Notes under the pieces: generated by a model
Told to the model about the DNA's origin: nothing
The model's database searches: none
The model's input: only the letters and a program-made list of their open reading frames with translations
In this document: positions 14,752 to 23,953 of the stretch, one piece after another
How the letters are laid out: each line of letters starts with the position of its first letter
How positions within the stretch are numbered: the first letter of the stretch is position 1
Program-made: the position numbers and the translations under genes
Source: Yoonia sp035117555
Lineage (GTDB): Bacteria > Pseudomonadota > Alphaproteobacteria > Rhodobacterales > Rhodobacteraceae
DNA length: 64,000 nucleotides
Reading direction: 5' to 3'
NCBI RefSeq assembly: GCF_035117555.1
Contig: NZ_JAYKPK010000010.1
Coordinates: 1-64,000, forward strand

Positions 14752-16407
14752 TTACCTGTTGGTGCGCGCCAGCAGCGCCACGGCGGCGAGACCAACCAGC
14801 GTGATCATCAGCGCGGCCGGTGCCGCCTCTGACAGGTTTTCGAGTGAGGCTTTGGCATGCACCCGTGTGGCCAGCGTTTCATAGTTGAAGGGCCGCAAAA
14901 GCAGGGTTGCGGGCAGTTCCTTCACGATATCCACGAAGACCAGTAGCAGCGCCGATCCCATCGAGGCGCGGACCAAGGGCAGATGCACAGCGCGCAACGT
15001 GCCGCCCGCGGTCCGCCCCAGGGATCGTGCGGCCATTGGCAGGCTGGGCGGCACCCGGCCCAGCGCGGCATCGGCGGTGCCTTGCGCGATGGCAAAGAAG
15101 CGCACGACATAGGCCAGCACCAATGCTGCGGCCGATCCGGTAAAGATCAGCCCCGGATCGGCAAAGCCCAGCGCGACCATGGCATCGGCTAGCCGGTTAT
15201 CAAAAGCCGCGAGCGGCACCAGAATGCCCAGCCCCAGCACGGCGCCGGGTGCGGCATAGCCGATCGCCGTCACCGGCATCAGCAGCCGGGGCAGATCGCG
15301 GCGCGACAGGCGCACGCCGTAGACCATGAACACACCGCCCACCACCGTCAGCACAGCCGCGATGCCGCCGACCGTGATCGTATGGGTGACCGCGCGGCGC
15401 AGGCCGGGGGCAACCCACATGCCTGCATCAAAAGCATGGCTCATGATCACGGTGACGGGCAGCACGAATCCCACCAGCACCGGGAACAGGCAAAGGGCGG
15501 TGGCGGTCCAGGCTTTCCATCCCGCCAGATCCTCGGGCGCGACGGGGCGGGTGCCGCGGGCCGAGCCGAAGACCCGGATCTTGCGGCGGCTGAGCTTTTC
15601 GGCCAGCACCAGCAGGACGATCACAGTCAGCATCGTGGTGGCCAGTTGCGCCGCCCCCCCCAGATTGCCCGCCTGCAGCCAGACCGAGAAGATCCCGGTC
15701 GTCAGCGTCTGCACGGCGAAATAATCCACCGTGCCGAAATCATTGACGGTTTCCATCATCACGATGGCCACCGCTGCGGCAATCGCCGGGCGCGCCAAGG
15801 GCAGACCGACGCGGAAGAACCGGCCCCAGGCCCCTGCCCCCAAGGCGCGCGCGACCTCGAATGCCGCACCGGATTGTTCGCGGAATGCGGCACGCGCGAG
15901 GATGTAGACATAGGGGTAAAGTGCGGCGCTGAGCACCAGAGCTGCCGCAGGCCGGGTGCGGATCGCGGGGAACCAGTAATCGCGCGGTGATTGCCAGCCA
16001 AAGGTGTCGCGCAGGGCGGTTTGCACCGGGCCTGCATATTCCAGAAAATCCACGAGCGCATAGGCACCGACATAGGCCGGCACCGCGAGCGGCATCAGCA
16101 GCGCCCATTGCAACAGGCTGCGTCCCGGAAAGCGGTACATGACGATCAGCCAGGCTGCCCCGGTCCCGACGACAGCGGCCAAAGCGCCGACGCTGAACAT
16201 CAGCACAGCGGTATTGGACAGATAGCGTGGCAAGGTCGTGCTGATCAGATGCGGCCAGATGTTTTCCGTGGGCGTCAGCGCAAACCAGACCACCGCGACA
16301 ATCGGCACCAGCACCATGACAGCAATCGCCACGGCCCCTATCGACCACGGATCAATCCATCGCCGTTGCAGCCTGCCGGTATAAATCTGACGGTTTTCAT
16401 CGGACAT
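14752..16407 (-). CDS. Iron(III)-type ABC transporter permease (FbpB-like)
   Basis: 551 residues with about twelve membrane segments in two homologous halves, each with a permease EAA-like loop (EVARALGAGAWGRFFRVGLPLARPAI in the first, AARSLGRTAGGTLRAVHLPLV in the second). This fused double permease is typical of FbpB/ThiP-type importers for Fe3+ bound by a periplasmic protein. No binding protein or ATPase gene lies next to it, which is unusual but common in Roseobacter genomes. The substrate is inferred from family resemblance. Confidence 0.85.
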   Translation of the reverse strand: MSDENRQIYTGRLQRRWIDPWSIGAVAIAVMVLVPIVAVVWFALTPTENIWPHLISTTLPRYLSNTAVLMFSVGALAAVVGTGAAWLIVMYRFPGRSLLQWALLMPLAVPAYVGAYALVDFLEYAGPVQTALRDTFGWQSPRDYWFPAIRTRPAAALVLSAALYPYVYILARAAFREQSGAAFEVARALGAGAWGRFFRVGLPLARPAIAAAVAIVMMETVNDFGTVDYFAVQTLTTGIFSVWLQAGNLGGAAQLATTMLTVIVLLVLAEKLSRRKIRVFGSARGTRPVAPEDLAGWKAWTATALCLFPVLVGFVLPVTVIMSHAFDAGMWVAPGLRRAVTHTITVGGIAAVLTVVGGVFMVYGVRLSRRDLPRLLMPVTAIGYAAPGAVLGLGILVPLAAFDNRLADAMVALGFADPGLIFTGSAAALVLAYVVRFFAIAQGTADAALGRVPPSLPMAARSLGRTAGGTLRAVHLPLVRASMGSALLLVFVDIVKELPATLLLRPFNYETLATRVHAKASLENLSEAAPAALMITLVGLAAVALLARTNR

Positions 16408-16487
16408 TTGACTGCCATAATTGAAACAGGTTTCACTGTCCAGAATGCCCGTTATGCTGTATCGCAGCGCAAACCAAAGGACCAGCT

Positions 16488-17369
16488 ATGCAGATTGCTT
16501 TTCACATCGGCGCCAATTGCACCGACGAGGATCGTTTGCTCAAATCCGTGCTGAAGAATGCCGATGTGCTGTTGCAGCAGGGAATCGGCGTACCCGGCCC
16601 CAGTAAATACCGTGTCCTGATCCGCGAGGCGATCCAGAGTATTGCCGGAACCGAGCCTGACCCCGATGCCCGCGACATCCTGCTTGATGCGATCATGGAG
16701 ACAGAGACCCTGCGGCGATTGGTCCTGAGCAATGATAATTTCATCTGCGTGCCGACAAGGATTTTCGACCATGACATGGTCTATCCGCAGGCCGAAACCA
16801 AAGTGCGCGCCCTGCACCGGCTGTTTCCCGATGATGAGATTGCGTTGTTTTTCGCAATCCGCAATCCGGCGAGTTTCCTACAGGAAACCATGCGCCGGGT
16901 GAAGCTGGGCAGGCTGGAGGATTATCTTGGCATTCTTGGCCCGGATGACCTGCGCTGGTCCGATGTGATCCGCCGGATCAAGCAAGGCGCGCCCGAGACG
17001 CCGCTGACAATCTGGTGCAATGAGGATACGCCGTTGCTTTGGGACCAGTTGATCCGCCGCCTGTCAGGGGCTGATCCGCAGACGCAGATCAGCGGCGGAC
17101 TGGATCTTTTGGCGAATGTGCTGACCCCCGAAGGGCTGACCGCCCTGACCGCGCGATACGGGCAAAACCCCGATGCGACGGAGGCCCAGCGCCATGACAT
17201 GATCGCCGCGATCTGGGCCGATCATGCCCTGCCCGAGGTGATCGAGGATGAGATCGATCTGCCAGAGCTTGATGCCGATATGGTTGCCCATCTGACCCGG
17301 CTTTACGAACAGGATCTGGACGTGATCGCCGCGATGCCGGGGGTCGAGTTGCTGTTGCCGTTCCGCTGA
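16488..17369 (+). CDS. Conserved Roseobacter-group protein of unknown function
   Basis: 293 residues, cytoplasmic, without signal or membrane segment. It opens with AFHIGANCTDEDRLLKSVLKN and later has LFFAIRNPASFL and LTIWCNEDTPLLWDQ, a pattern I associate with a Rhodobacteraceae family annotated as hypothetical. The early beta strand with HIGAN and the RNP motif look a little like sulfotransferase folds, but no clear PAPS-binding motif is visible, so I do not assign a function. Divergent from the iron-type permease. Confidence 0.7.
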   Translation: MQIAFHIGANCTDEDRLLKSVLKNADVLLQQGIGVPGPSKYRVLIREAIQSIAGTEPDPDARDILLDAIMETETLRRLVLSNDNFICVPTRIFDHDMVYPQAETKVRALHRLFPDDEIALFFAIRNPASFLQETMRRVKLGRLEDYLGILGPDDLRWSDVIRRIKQGAPETPLTIWCNEDTPLLWDQLIRRLSGADPQTQISGGLDLLANVLTPEGLTALTARYGQNPDATEAQRHDMIAAIWADHALPEVIEDEIDLPELDADMVAHLTRLYEQDLDVIAAMPGVELLLPFR

Positions 17370-17432
17370 CGGGTCGCGCCGGAAAACTTTTATGCGCGCC
17401 GCGCGAGGATATTTATACTCGGAAGATGGGGG

Positions 17433-17693
17433 TTACGACATGCCCAGCGCGGACATATACAGGTCCATCACGGCTTCTTCTTCGGCCAGATCATTCGCGT
17501 CGCGTTTGCGGATTGCGATGATCTTGCGCAGGACTTTGGTGTCGTAGCCGCGGCCTTTGGCCTCTGCCATCACTTCTTTCTGGGCGTCGGCGATGTCTTT
17601 CTTTTCCGCCTCCAGCCGCTCAAAGCGTTCGATGAACTGGCGCAGCTCTTCTGCGGCGACAGAGGATGTGGTTTCGGTGATTGAATCGTTCAT
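17433..17693 (-). CDS. gapR: GapR-type nucleoid-associated protein (DUF2312)
   Basis: 86 residues after an AGGAG site. The pattern EELRQFIERFERLEAEKKDIADAQKEVMAEAKGRGYDTKVLRKIIAIRKRD is the GapR coiled-coil and DNA-clamp region, which binds overtwisted AT-rich DNA and helps topoisomerases ahead of replication in alphaproteobacteria. Full length for the family. Its promoter region is shared with the divergent small membrane protein. Confidence 0.93.
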   Translation of the reverse strand: MNDSITETTSSVAAEELRQFIERFERLEAEKKDIADAQKEVMAEAKGRGYDTKVLRKIIAIRKRDANDLAEEEAVMDLYMSALGMS

Positions 17694-17800
17694 GACGCTC
17701 TCCTGACGGGTTGGGGGTTGTTAGCTTGTGGTCCCTTGGCCCGCAACCCTTGCAGCGCAGCGCGGCGCGCGCTAGGGCAGGCAAAACAGCGGAGAAGCGC

Positions 17801-18016
17801 ATGGATATCATCGTTGCAATCGGGGCGGGCCTGTCGGTGATTGGCCTCTTGGGGATCGTTTACAGCATTGTGATGGTGGTCCGCGCGAAACGCGCCAATC
17901 TGTCGGATGCCGATCTGCGCGCGCGGATGGGCAAGGTGCTGCCGGTCAACCTCGGGGCTTTGTTCGTCTCGGTCCTCGGGTTGATGACCGTCGCCTTGGG
18001 GTTGATGCTGGGTTAA
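17801..18016 (+). CDS. Small two-TM membrane protein
   Basis: 71 residues from the ATG at 17801 after GGAG. Two hydrophobic segments (about 3-25 and 48-70) flank a short basic loop VRAKRANLSDADLRARMG. Homologues of this kind are common in Rhodobacteraceae, with no known function. It is divergent from gapR and ends four bases past the stop of the convergent phosphotransferase gene. Confidence 0.75.
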   Translation: MDIIVAIGAGLSVIGLLGIVYSIVMVVRAKRANLSDADLRARMGKVLPVNLGALFVSVLGLMTVALGLMLG

Positions 18017-19056
18017 GGCCCGTCGCTTGTGACCTGTAAGGCCAATGCGGCAAGCGCAGGCACAGCCTGACCATAGGCGCGGGCCAGTTCGGGGTTGGAG
18101 GCATTGCCGCCCTGCGCACGCGCCGCGACACCGGCGAGGATCGCGGCGAGCCGGAAGAAGGCAAAGACCAGATAAAACGCCCAATTGTCGATGCCGGGCA
18201 GATTGCGGCGGGCGCAATAGGCGGCGATATATTCCTGTTCCGTGGGCAGGCCGATGGCCGCGCGGTCGATTCCGCCCAAGCCCCGCATCTTGCCGTCATT
18301 GGGCAGCCGCCATTGCATACATTGATAGGCAAGATCGGCCAGAGGGTGACCAAGGGTAGATAATTCCCAATCTAGCACGCCGCTGATTTTGGGCGCGTCC
18401 GGCGCAAAGATCATATTATCAAGCCGCCAGTCGCCATGCACCAGCGCGACCTGCCCATCATCACCGGGCATGTTCTGCGCAAGCCAGTCCATGATCTGCG
18501 CCATTTCCGGCGAAGGGGCGGTCACGCTGGCCAGATATTGCCGCCCCCAGCGATCCAGCTGGCGGGCGAAATAATTGCCGGGTTTGCCGAAATCGGACAG
18601 GCCGACAGCCGCGATATCCACATCATGCAGCGCGGCAAGGGCTGCGTTCATCGCGTCATAGATGGCGCTGCGGTCTGTCTTTGTGACCTCGGGCAAGGCC
18701 GGGTCCCAGAAAATCCGCCCCGGCAGATAATCCATGACGAAAAACGCCCGCCCGTTGGGGGATGTGTCAGCCTCTGCCAGATGCAGCATCGGCGGGACAG
18801 GCACCGCCGTGTCGGCCAAGGCCTGCATCACGCGGAATTCCCGTTCCACCGCATGGGCCGAAGGCAGCAGATTGCCGGGCGGTTTGCTGCGCAATACATA
18901 AAGCCCACTGGCAGCTTTGATCAGATAGGTCGGGTTGGACTGGCCGGTGCCGAATTTGCTGACCTCTTGCGCGCCTGCAAAGCCCGGCACGGCACCGGAC
19001 AGATAGCTGTCGAGCGCGGCAAGGGTCAGTCCCAGATCTTTGGCAGCCTCTGTCAT
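18013..19056 (-). CDS. Aminoglycoside-phosphotransferase-like kinase (ACAD10/11 N-type)
   Basis: 347 residues from the ATG at 19056; the longer open frame to 19377 runs antisense into the neighbouring gene and is not used. Kinase-like motifs are HGDWRLDNMIF (catalytic loop, Asp and Asn) and GVLDWELSTLGHPLADLAYQ (metal-binding Asp). Such proteins sit beside an acyl-CoA dehydrogenase, as the two domains are fused in eukaryotic ACAD10/11, and are thought to phosphorylate hydroxy-acyl-CoA intermediates. The divergent acyl-CoA dehydrogenase here fits that pairing. Confidence 0.87.
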   Translation of the reverse strand: MTEAAKDLGLTLAALDSYLSGAVPGFAGAQEVSKFGTGQSNPTYLIKAASGLYVLRSKPPGNLLPSAHAVEREFRVMQALADTAVPVPPMLHLAEADTSPNGRAFFVMDYLPGRIFWDPALPEVTKTDRSAIYDAMNAALAALHDVDIAAVGLSDFGKPGNYFARQLDRWGRQYLASVTAPSPEMAQIMDWLAQNMPGDDGQVALVHGDWRLDNMIFAPDAPKISGVLDWELSTLGHPLADLAYQCMQWRLPNDGKMRGLGGIDRAAIGLPTEQEYIAAYCARRNLPGIDNWAFYLVFAFFRLAAILAGVAARAQGGNASNPELARAYGQAVPALAALALQVTSDGP

Positions 19057-19147
19057 GGTGCTATTACGCCCATGTGATGCCAATTTAGGCAAGCCTTTGA
19101 TTGACATAGGCCCGCCCGGATGCACCATGAGTGCCGGGAGGATCATC

Positions 19148-20377
19148 ATGGATCTGGGACAAACCGCGCGGCTGAAACCGGTGCTGGCCGCCGTCAAGGC
19201 GATGATTGCTGATGACATCGCACCGCTGGATGCGGAATTTCTGGCCGAGGTGGATATCGGGGATCGTTGGCAATTCACCCCGCGCCAGACTGACATCCTC
19301 GAAGGATTGAAGGCCAAGGCGCGCGACCGTGGTCTGTGGAATTTCTGGGATACGTTCCGTGATGGTCCCAGCCTCAATACCGTCGAATATGCTTATCTGG
19401 CCGAGGAGATGGGCAAAAGCCATCTGGCAGCTGAAGTGTTCAACTGCAACGCCCCCGATACCGGCAATATGGAGGTGTTCGCCCGCTACGGCACCGACGC
19501 CATGAAGGAGCGTTGGCTCAAACCGCTGATGGCGGGGCAGATCCGGTCGGCCTATCTGATGACCGAACCCGATGTGGCCAGTTCAGACGCCACCAATATC
19601 GCGATGACCTGTGTGCGGGACGGCGATGATTATGTGCTGAACGGCCAGAAATGGTGGGCGACGGGGGCCGGTGATCCGCGTTGTGCCGTGCATATCGTGA
19701 TGGTGCGCAGCAGCGATGACGCGCCCAAACACCAGCGCCATTCGATGATCGTGGTGCCTGCCGATACGCCCGGTATCGTCAAACTGCGCGTGATGCAGGT
19801 TTACGGCCATGATGACGCGCCGCACGGCCATATGCATTTCCGTTATGACAATGTCCGCGTGCCTGCCGATCATTTGTTGCTGGGCGAAGGGCGCGGTTTC
19901 GAGATCGCGCAAGGCCGGCTTGGCCCCGGGCGCATCCATCATTGCATGCGCGCCATCGGGCAGGCGGAAAAGGCGCTGGCGCTGATGTGTGAACGCAGCG
20001 TCAGCCGTGACGCCTTTGGCAAACGTCTGGCGGAACTGGGCGAAAACTACGATCTGATCGCCACGGCAAGGATGGAGATTGAGCAGGCGCGCCTGCTGTG
20101 TCTGAAAGCGGCATGGATGATGGATCAGGGCGATAAACGCGCCGCCGCCCCGTGGATCAGCCAGATCAAGGTGGTGGCCCCCGCTGTCGCGCTGAAGATC
20201 ACCGATATGGCGGTGCAGATGTTTGGTGCCGCAGGCGTGTCGCAGGATACGCCACTGGCGCGGCAATGGACGCATCTGCGCACCTTGCGGCTGGCCGATG
20301 GGCCGGATGCGGTGCATCGCAGGCAGGTGGCGCGGGCGGAACTGGCGGGTTATGCCTCTGGGCAGAAAACCTCGTAA
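19148..20377 (+). CDS. Acyl-CoA dehydrogenase (ACAD11-like)
   Basis: 409 residues from the ATG at 19148 after GGGAGG. Recognisable motifs include YLMTEPDVASSDATNI (FAD/substrate-binding), GQKWWATGAGDPRC, and the C-terminal MFGAAGVSQDTPLARQWTHLRTLRLADGPDAVHRR. Oxidises a fatty acyl-CoA to the enoyl-CoA; likely acts with the divergent phosphotransferase on branched or hydroxylated acyl groups. Its 3' end overlaps the convergent ArsR-type gene by 28 bases. Confidence 0.92.
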   Translation: MDLGQTARLKPVLAAVKAMIADDIAPLDAEFLAEVDIGDRWQFTPRQTDILEGLKAKARDRGLWNFWDTFRDGPSLNTVEYAYLAEEMGKSHLAAEVFNCNAPDTGNMEVFARYGTDAMKERWLKPLMAGQIRSAYLMTEPDVASSDATNIAMTCVRDGDDYVLNGQKWWATGAGDPRCAVHIVMVRSSDDAPKHQRHSMIVVPADTPGIVKLRVMQVYGHDDAPHGHMHFRYDNVRVPADHLLLGEGRGFEIAQGRLGPGRIHHCMRAIGQAEKALALMCERSVSRDAFGKRLAELGENYDLIATARMEIEQARLLCLKAAWMMDQGDKRAAAPWISQIKVVAPAVALKITDMAVQMFGAAGVSQDTPLARQWTHLRTLRLADGPDAVHRRQVARAELAGYASGQKTS

Positions 20378-20667
20378 ATCCGTTCCAGCAAAGGCCGCAC
20401 CCGCGGATCCGACAGGTGATAGCGGATATTGCGCCCCTCTCGGGTGCAGGCGACCAGACCTTCGCCGCGCAGGCGCAACAGCTGACCCGAGACATAGGAT
20501 TGGCTGGCGCCCAAGGCTTTTTCAAGCTCACCCACTGACATTTCCCCCGGCACCAGCGCGCAGAGAATTCGCAAGCGGCCGGGATTCGACAAGGCCTTGA
20601 GCAATTCCGCCGCTTCCGCAGCGGCGGCATCCATCGGATCGAGTTGGAAATCAATTGCTTGGCTCAT
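20350..20667 (-). CDS. ArsR-family thiol-sensing repressor, BigR/SqrR-like
   Basis: 105 residues with a winged helix-turn-helix (SVGELEKALGASQSYVSGQLLRLRGEGLVACTREGRNIRYHL). Cys36 (ILCAL) and Cys102 (FCPEA) match the two cysteines by which BigR and SqrR sense persulfides through a tetrasulfide link; Cys74 is extra. Family members repress genes for sulfide oxidation and thiosulfate uptake, and this gene is divergent from exactly such an operon, so it probably controls it through the palindrome at 20695-20712. Confidence 0.88.
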   Translation of the reverse strand: MSQAIDFQLDPMDAAAAEAAELLKALSNPGRLRILCALVPGEMSVGELEKALGASQSYVSGQLLRLRGEGLVACTREGRNIRYHLSDPRVRPLLERIYEVFCPEA

Positions 20668-20694
20668 GGCATCACTCTACAGGTCTTTTTTATA

Positions 20695-20712
20695 CATTCC
20701 AACATTGAAATG
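20695..20712. promoter_or_regulatory. Probable BigR-type operator
   Basis: CATTCCAACATTGAAATG is an 18-base AT-rich imperfect palindrome (14 of 18 positions symmetric) with the perfect core AACATT-GA-AATGTT at 20701-20714. It sits between the regulator start at 20667 and the hydrolase start at 20755, where a repressor would control both directions. Confidence 0.55.
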
Positions 20713-20754
20713 TTTTCAGAAATACTTATTGTCTTCTTACAAAGGAGAATCAAC

Positions 20755-21618
20755 ATGAAACCCGAAGTCAAAGCCTTCTTCGACGCGGCCACCAACACAA
20801 TCTCTTATGTCGTGCGCGCCCCGCAGGGCAGCCAATGCGCGATTGTCGATTCGGTTCTGGATTATGATCCCGCTGCCGGGCGCACCGATACGACATCGGC
20901 AGATGCGATCATCGCCTGGGTCAAAGAGCAGGGGCTGCAGGTCGCATGGATCCTCGAAAGCCATGTCCATGCGGATCATCTGTCAGCCGCGCCTTATTTG
21001 CAGGAGCATCTGGGCGGCAAGATCGGCATTGGGGCCAATATCACCGTGGTGCAGAATACATTCGGCAAGATATTCAATGAAGGCACCTCATTCCAGCGTG
21101 ACGGATCGCAATTCGATGCGCTGTTTGCCGATGGTGACGCGTTCCACATCGGGCAATTACGCGCCGATGTTTTGCATACGCCGGGCCATACGCCAGCCTG
21201 CCTGACCTATGTGATCGGCGATGCGGCCTTTGTCGGGGATACGTTGTTCATGCCCGATTTCGGCACCGCTCGCTGTGACTTTCCGGGTGGATCGGCGGAG
21301 GATCTGTATCACTCGATCCAGAAAATCCTTGCCCTGCCCGATGAGACGCGGATTTTCGTGGGCCATGATTACAAGGCACCGGGGCGCGATGATTTCGCCT
21401 GGGAAACCACGGTGGGCGAACAAAAGGCACTGAATGTGCATGTCGGCGCGGGCAAGCCGCTGGAAGATTTCGTGTCGATGCGGCAGGCGCGCGATGCGCA
21501 ATTGGGCATGCCCCGGCTGATCCTGCCATCGCTGCAAACCAATATGCGCGCAGGCAACCTGCCAGAGCCGGAAGATAACGGCACGCGCTATTTCAAAGTG
21601 CCGATCAACCAGCTGTGA
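20755..21618 (+). CDS. MBL-fold persulfide dioxygenase-like hydrolase (Blh/ETHE1 type)
   Basis: 287 residues from the ATG at 20755 (AAAGGAG upstream). The HVHADH motif at residues 70-75 and GHTPACLTY, GDTLF and VGHDYK further on supply the metal ligands of the ETHE1-like group, which oxidises glutathione persulfide to sulfite. Part of the sulfur operon with the transporter halves and the DUF442 protein, as in bigR-blh operons. A role in sulfide detoxification is supported by the whole gene set. Confidence 0.9.
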   Translation: MKPEVKAFFDAATNTISYVVRAPQGSQCAIVDSVLDYDPAAGRTDTTSADAIIAWVKEQGLQVAWILESHVHADHLSAAPYLQEHLGGKIGIGANITVVQNTFGKIFNEGTSFQRDGSQFDALFADGDAFHIGQLRADVLHTPGHTPACLTYVIGDAAFVGDTLFMPDFGTARCDFPGGSAEDLYHSIQKILALPDETRIFVGHDYKAPGRDDFAWETTVGEQKALNVHVGAGKPLEDFVSMRQARDAQLGMPRLILPSLQTNMRAGNLPEPEDNGTRYFKVPINQL

Positions 21619-21642
21619 TCAGCGGAATATCAAGGATTTACG

Positions 21643-22068
21643 ATGCAAAGCGATTGGATCATGGGCCTGATCGGCGGCGGGCTGATCGGGCTGGCGGGGG
21701 CTTTGTTCCTGCTGGTGAATGGGCGCGTCATGGGGGCCTCGGGCATTATCGGCGGGCTGGTCGATGGCAGCGGGCGGCATGATTGGGCCGAACGTGCCGC
21801 ACTGATCGCGGGGCTGGTCATGGTGCCGGCGCTGGCGGCATTGGCGCTGGGCGGCGCGCAGACCAATCTGACCGGCAATTGGGCGGTGATCATCGCCGCC
21901 GGTTTGCTGGTAGGTGTCGGCACAAGGCTCGCCAATGGCTGCACCTCCGGCCATGGCGTCTGCGGGATTTCGCGGCTGTCGCTGCGCGGCATCGTCGCGA
22001 CAGTGTTCTACATCGGCGCGGGCGGTCTGACCGTGGTCCTGTTCCGCCATATTTTAGGAGTGATCTGA
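21643..22068 (+). CDS. YeeE/YedE thiosulfate transporter half 1
   Basis: 141 residues, four membrane segments. The conserved NGCTSGHGVCGISRLS holds the cysteines that mark the YeeE/YedE (TsuA-like) thiosulfate uptake family. It corresponds to the first half of the full-length transporter; the second half is the next gene, starting in a TGATG overlap. Confidence 0.88.
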   Translation: MQSDWIMGLIGGGLIGLAGALFLLVNGRVMGASGIIGGLVDGSGRHDWAERAALIAGLVMVPALAALALGGAQTNLTGNWAVIIAAGLLVGVGTRLANGCTSGHGVCGISRLSLRGIVATVFYIGAGGLTVVLFRHILGVI

Positions 22069-22499
22069 TGCGCGCCTTCGTTGCTTTCCTGACCGGCAGC
22101 CTGTTCGGGCTGGGCCTGTTGATTTCCGGCATGACCGATACGACCAAGGTGCAGGGCTGGCTGGATGTGTTCGGCACTTGGGACCCGACGCTGGCCTTTG
22201 TCATGGGTGGCGCGATCATCCCCATGGCCATCGCATGGCGGTTCACGATCGGGCGCAAGCCGGTGCTGGCCGCAGATTTCCCGACCCCGCCGGAACCTAA
22301 GATCGGGCGCAATCTGGTGATCGGTTCGACGCTGTTCGGTATGGGCTGGGGTCTGGCCGGGCTCTGCCCCGGGCCGGCGCTGGCCTCGCTGTCTTATGGC
22401 GGGACCGGTGGTCTTGTCTTTCTGGTCGCGATGCTGGCAGGTATGATACTGACACCGGGCCTGCGTCTGCGCATGGATCGCGCTTTGGCCCCCGCATAA
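22068..22499 (+). CDS. YeeE/YedE thiosulfate transporter half 2
   Basis: 143 residues from the ATG overlapping the previous stop (AGGAG upstream). Four membrane segments; GISGMT near the start and GWGLAGLCPGPALASL provide the second set of conserved cysteine and glycine residues. The two halves should form one pore, replacing the fused protein. Confidence 0.86.
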   Translation: MRAFVAFLTGSLFGLGLLISGMTDTTKVQGWLDVFGTWDPTLAFVMGGAIIPMAIAWRFTIGRKPVLAADFPTPPEPKIGRNLVIGSTLFGMGWGLAGLCPGPALASLSYGGTGGLVFLVAMLAGMILTPGLRLRMDRALAPA

Positions 22500-22509
22500 G
22501 GACAAGATC

Positions 22510-22935
22510 ATGGATATCCGCCACATCACCCAAGACTATGCCGTGACCCCACAGATCGCGGTAGAAGACATCCCGGCCATCGCCGCTGCCGGTTTCACTG
22601 CGATCATCTGCAACCGCCCCGATGGCGAAGTGCCGCCCAGCCATCAGGCCGCTGCGATTGAAGCGGCAGCCAAGGCAGCCGGGCTCAGCTTTACCGTCAA
22701 TCCGGTCACGCATCAGACGCTGAACATGGACATGGTCGCTGTCCAAAAAGCCGCTTGGGAAGATGCCACAGGGCCGGTGCTGGCCTATTGCGCCTCCGGC
22801 ACAAGGTCGTCGATTGTCTGGTCGCTGGGGCAAGCAGGCCAGATGGCGACAGATGCGATCATCGAAGCCACCGCCAAGGCAGGCTATGATCTGGCAGGCA
22901 TGCGCGGGCAATTGGATGGGTTGGCGCAAAAATGA
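22510..22935 (+). CDS. DUF442/TIGR01244 phosphatase-like or sulfurtransferase-like protein
   Basis: 141 residues. CASGTRSS (Cys94, Arg99) is a C-x5-R loop as in dual-specificity phosphatases and in the N-terminal domain of Blh proteins. In this operon it is separate from the MBL hydrolase rather than fused. A sulfur-transfer role is suggested by context; phosphatase activity is not excluded. Confidence 0.85.
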   Translation: MDIRHITQDYAVTPQIAVEDIPAIAAAGFTAIICNRPDGEVPPSHQAAAIEAAAKAAGLSFTVNPVTHQTLNMDMVAVQKAAWEDATGPVLAYCASGTRSSIVWSLGQAGQMATDAIIEATAKAGYDLAGMRGQLDGLAQK

Positions 22936-22978
22936 CCTTTGGCACGACCCGCGCCATATCTGCGAAAGGATCGGTGAT

Positions 22979-23905
22979 TTGCGCGAGATAATCACCTTTG
23001 ACGTCTTCACCGATACGCCGTTTCTGGGCAATCCGCTGGCGATCATGCCAGATGCGGCGGGGCTGTCGACCGACCAGATGCAGACTTTGGCGCGCGAATT
23101 GAACCTGTCCGAGACGATTTTCGTGATGCCACCCGAAAATCCAGCGCACCGGGCGAAAGTGCGGATCTTTTTTCCTACAGCAGAGATTCCCTTTGCCGGG
23201 CATCCGACCATCGGCTGCGCGATTTATCTGTCAGGACTGACCGAAAGCCGTGATGATTCCGTGGTCGAGATGGTGCTGGAAGAGGCCGCAGGTCCGGTGC
23301 CGGTCACCGTGCAGCGGGTCAATGGTGTCGTGTCGGCCGAATTCTGCGCACCTGTTCTGCCGCAGCTGCAGCGAACATTAGACGACATCGCGCTGACAGC
23401 CCGCGCCCTTGGGCTTGAGGCCGGGGAGATTGGCAATGCTATCGTGGCGACTCCCGAAGTCTGGGAGGCAGGGCCATCCTACCTGCTGATCCCCGTCGCG
23501 ACACGCGCGGCGCTGGCGCGCGCCAGACCGATGGGCGCCCATTGGGAGAAACTGACCGATCAGGCGCAGACGATCAGCGCCTGGCTTTTCGTGCCTGACG
23601 ACACGCATGGATTTCGGGCGCGGATGTTTTCGCCTGCAGGCGGCATCCCTGAGGATCCTGCCACTGGCTCTGCCGTGGTGACGTTTGCGGGTCTTCTGGC
23701 GCATCATGGCCATTGCACCGGCAAGGAAACGCCGTTCAGCGTCCTACAAGGGGTCGAAATGGGCCGCAGGTCAGAGATCAAGGCCGTGGTCGCAATGACC
23801 GATGGGCAGCTCAGTCAGGTGCGGATCGGCGGTACGGCTGTTGCCATTTCGTCGGGCCGCATAAAGATTCCTGATGACGACGTGCTTTCGGTCAAAGACG
23901 CTTAA
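22979..23905 (+). CDS. PhzF-family isomerase/epimerase
   Basis: 308 residues if it starts at the TTG at 22979, eight bases after AAAGGA; no ATG or GTG fits better and the longer frame lies inside the previous gene. LREIITFDVFTDTPFLGNPLAI, FFPTAEIPFAGHPTIGCA and FSPAGGIPEDPATGSAV are the PhzF motifs, including the catalytic glutamate region near Glu45. Family members isomerise small acids such as dihydro-hydroxyanthranilate; the substrate here is unknown. Follows the sulfur operon by 43 bases but may be a separate unit. Confidence 0.87.
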   Translation: MREIITFDVFTDTPFLGNPLAIMPDAAGLSTDQMQTLARELNLSETIFVMPPENPAHRAKVRIFFPTAEIPFAGHPTIGCAIYLSGLTESRDDSVVEMVLEEAAGPVPVTVQRVNGVVSAEFCAPVLPQLQRTLDDIALTARALGLEAGEIGNAIVATPEVWEAGPSYLLIPVATRAALARARPMGAHWEKLTDQAQTISAWLFVPDDTHGFRARMFSPAGGIPEDPATGSAVVTFAGLLAHHGHCTGKETPFSVLQGVEMGRRSEIKAVVAMTDGQLSQVRIGGTAVAISSGRIKIPDDDVLSVKDA

Positions 23906-23953
23906 TCATTCCGGACAGCAGCACCGTGGCGCGTTTCCCGACCTTGGCACGGC

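Noticed and set aside
16488..17369. Assigning the Roseobacter-group protein as a sulfotransferase
   Set aside because: A vague strand-loop resemblance is not enough; no PAPS-binding motif could be identified.
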